Below are positions 63,282-64,000 of a stretch of DNA of 64,000 nucleotides, in pieces. Both the position numbers and the translations under genes were made by a program. Under the pieces are notes generated by a model that worked only from the letters and a program-made list of their open reading frames with translations, was not told where the DNA came from and did no database searches. Source of the stretch: Symsagittifera roscoffensis. Its lineage: Eukaryota > Xenacoelomorpha > Acoela > Convolutidae. The stretch covers positions 20,573,789 through 20,637,788 of the forward strand of contig NC_087062.1 of the NCBI RefSeq assembly GCF_963678635.1. Reading direction: 5' to 3'. Numbering within the stretch: position 1 is the first letter of the stretch; each line of letters begins with the position of its first letter.

Positions 63282-64000
63282 ATGGCAGACAGGTTCTGGA
63301 AATCCATGCCCGCGGCCCTGAAGAAGCCTACTCTCGATGAGCTGTACAGACGCCTGAGGGGCCTGGATTATACCCAAATAGACGAGAGAATGGCGGTAAT
63401 GCTGAATGCCATCCTCCAGTTGGAAAAACAGGGTGAATGCAGGGAGTCTGCGACGGAGGCTGTCTTGATGGTCGGCTACACCACCGAGGGAATATCAAAT
63501 CAGGAACAGACCAGATGGTTGTCTTGGAATGTGGATGGAGGAGTAAGGGGCTTTGACTTGGCAAGGAACCCTGGCCTGAGTAACAATACCGAATACGGCG
63601 CAGGAGAATTCCCACTACCAACTAGGCCATCAGCAAGTTCTACAGGCCAGAGCTCGAGTAAGGTGCCATCAATGACGCGAGCACAACAGACGACTGAGGC
63701 ATATCCGGATCTTGGTGTTCTAAAGAAAGAGCTCGAGAAGACGCAGAGGGAAAGGAACAAGGCGAACCTCGATCGGGATCAGGCAAAGCTGGATCGAGAA
63801 AAGGTTCAGCTGGAAAGGGACCAGGCGGTCAACGAACGAGATCAGACTCTGAGGTTGCATGAGATGCTGCGGACTGAACATCAGCAGGAGCTAAGGGTGC
63901 GGGAGAATGCCGCGAATTGTGAGCAACTGAAGTCGGAGATGGAGAGAATAGAACAACGACAACGCGAACTTGACGCACAGAAGGGAGCCAGGCCAAAGGA
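63282..64000 (+). CDS. SGNH-hydrolase cargo protein, N-terminal part, B-plus (cut by window end)
   Basis: The start is the ATG at 63282 (MADRFWKSMPAALKKPTL), the same as in B-minus. The N-terminal domain (TLDELYRRLRGLDYTQIDER, TEAVLMVGYTTEG) is intact and slightly longer than B-minus, which has lost about a dozen residues here. Then come a linker and a coiled coil with heptads (RDQAKLDREKVQLERDQAV, LRLHEMLRTEHQQELRVREN). The frame is open to the window end without a stop; the SGNH core lies beyond. It confirms that the gene follows pol in this copy too. The N-domain has no family I recognise. Confidence 0.8.
   Translation, partial: MADRFWKSMPAALKKPTLDELYRRLRGLDYTQIDERMAVMLNAILQLEKQGECRESATEAVLMVGYTTEGISNQEQTRWLSWNVDGGVRGFDLARNPGLSNNTEYGAGEFPLPTRPSASSTGQSSSKVPSMTRAQQTTEAYPDLGVLKKELEKTQRERNKANLDRDQAKLDREKVQLERDQAVNERDQTLRLHEMLRTEHQQELRVRENAANCEQLKSEMERIEQRQRELDAQKGARPK

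Larger units (their letters stand above)
46525..64000 (+). mobile_element. Element B-plus: second B copy, head-to-head, with duplicated pol, cut by the window end
   Basis: Upstream block, 70 bp repeats, 14 bp minisatellite, gag-protease (50100-53480), pol with a 3.85 kb internal tandem duplication (53939-61645), macro-like domain (to 62746), intron, SGNH gene start (63282). Same order as B-minus on the opposite strand. It shares nonsense codons in both pol units, so it was inactive before the duplication. Confidence 0.85.

Overview
This is repeat-rich eukaryotic, almost certainly animal, DNA. I found no host gene and no rRNA or tRNA gene. Nearly the whole window is retroelement sequence, most of it broken by stop codons and frameshifts. 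The host phylum cannot be fixed from the sequence alone: the non-LTR reverse transcriptase and the Ty3/gypsy pol are of kinds scattered across invertebrates.

Layout. (1) 1-3960, minus strand: a decayed non-LTR retrotransposon encoding an SGNH-esterase-like ORF, a PHD-type zinc finger, a reverse transcriptase (RT) and a restriction-like endonuclease. (2) 4108-5595, plus: the 3' end of a large composite element, called A' here. (3) about 7240-24430, plus: element A, a Ty3/gypsy-type retroelement (gag, protease, RT, RNase H, integrase with GPY/F module, acidic linker, macro-like domain). It is followed by an SGNH-hydrolase gene and the start of a further large ORF, then cut off. (4) 24432 to about 45943, minus: element B-minus, the most complete copy. 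It has the same gag-pol-macro order, a short intron, the SGNH gene, then a run of ORFs of about 6.7 kb that looks like one broken giant reading frame. (5) about 46525-64000, plus: element B-plus, a second B copy in head-to-head orientation. It carries a 3.85 kb internal tandem duplication of pol and runs off the window as the SGNH gene begins.

B-minus and B-plus meet 5' end to 5' end, so 42.5-50.1 kb is a large imperfect inverted repeat with a central spacer of about 0.6 kb. Each arm holds a well conserved promoter-like block, 69/70 bp repeats and a 14 bp minisatellite (about 40 and 50+ units). Element A has the same kind of upstream block with its own, different short repeat (ACCCTCCGAAGTA). 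A palindrome with a compensatory base change is conserved upstream of all three gag genes.

The main result is an unusually large Ty3-like element family, at least 18 kb from gag to the last ORF. Beyond the standard pol it carries (i) a macro-like domain at the end of pol, (ii) a coiled-coil plus SGNH-hydrolase protein in the position where retroviruses keep env, preceded by a conserved intron, and (iii) a roughly 2,200-codon frame of unknown function that starts with a second SGNH-like region. The order recurs in two diverged lineages (A and B), and the last gene of the cargo also lies just upstream of A. This argues that the cargo belongs to the element and is not a chance neighbour. All copies here look inactive.
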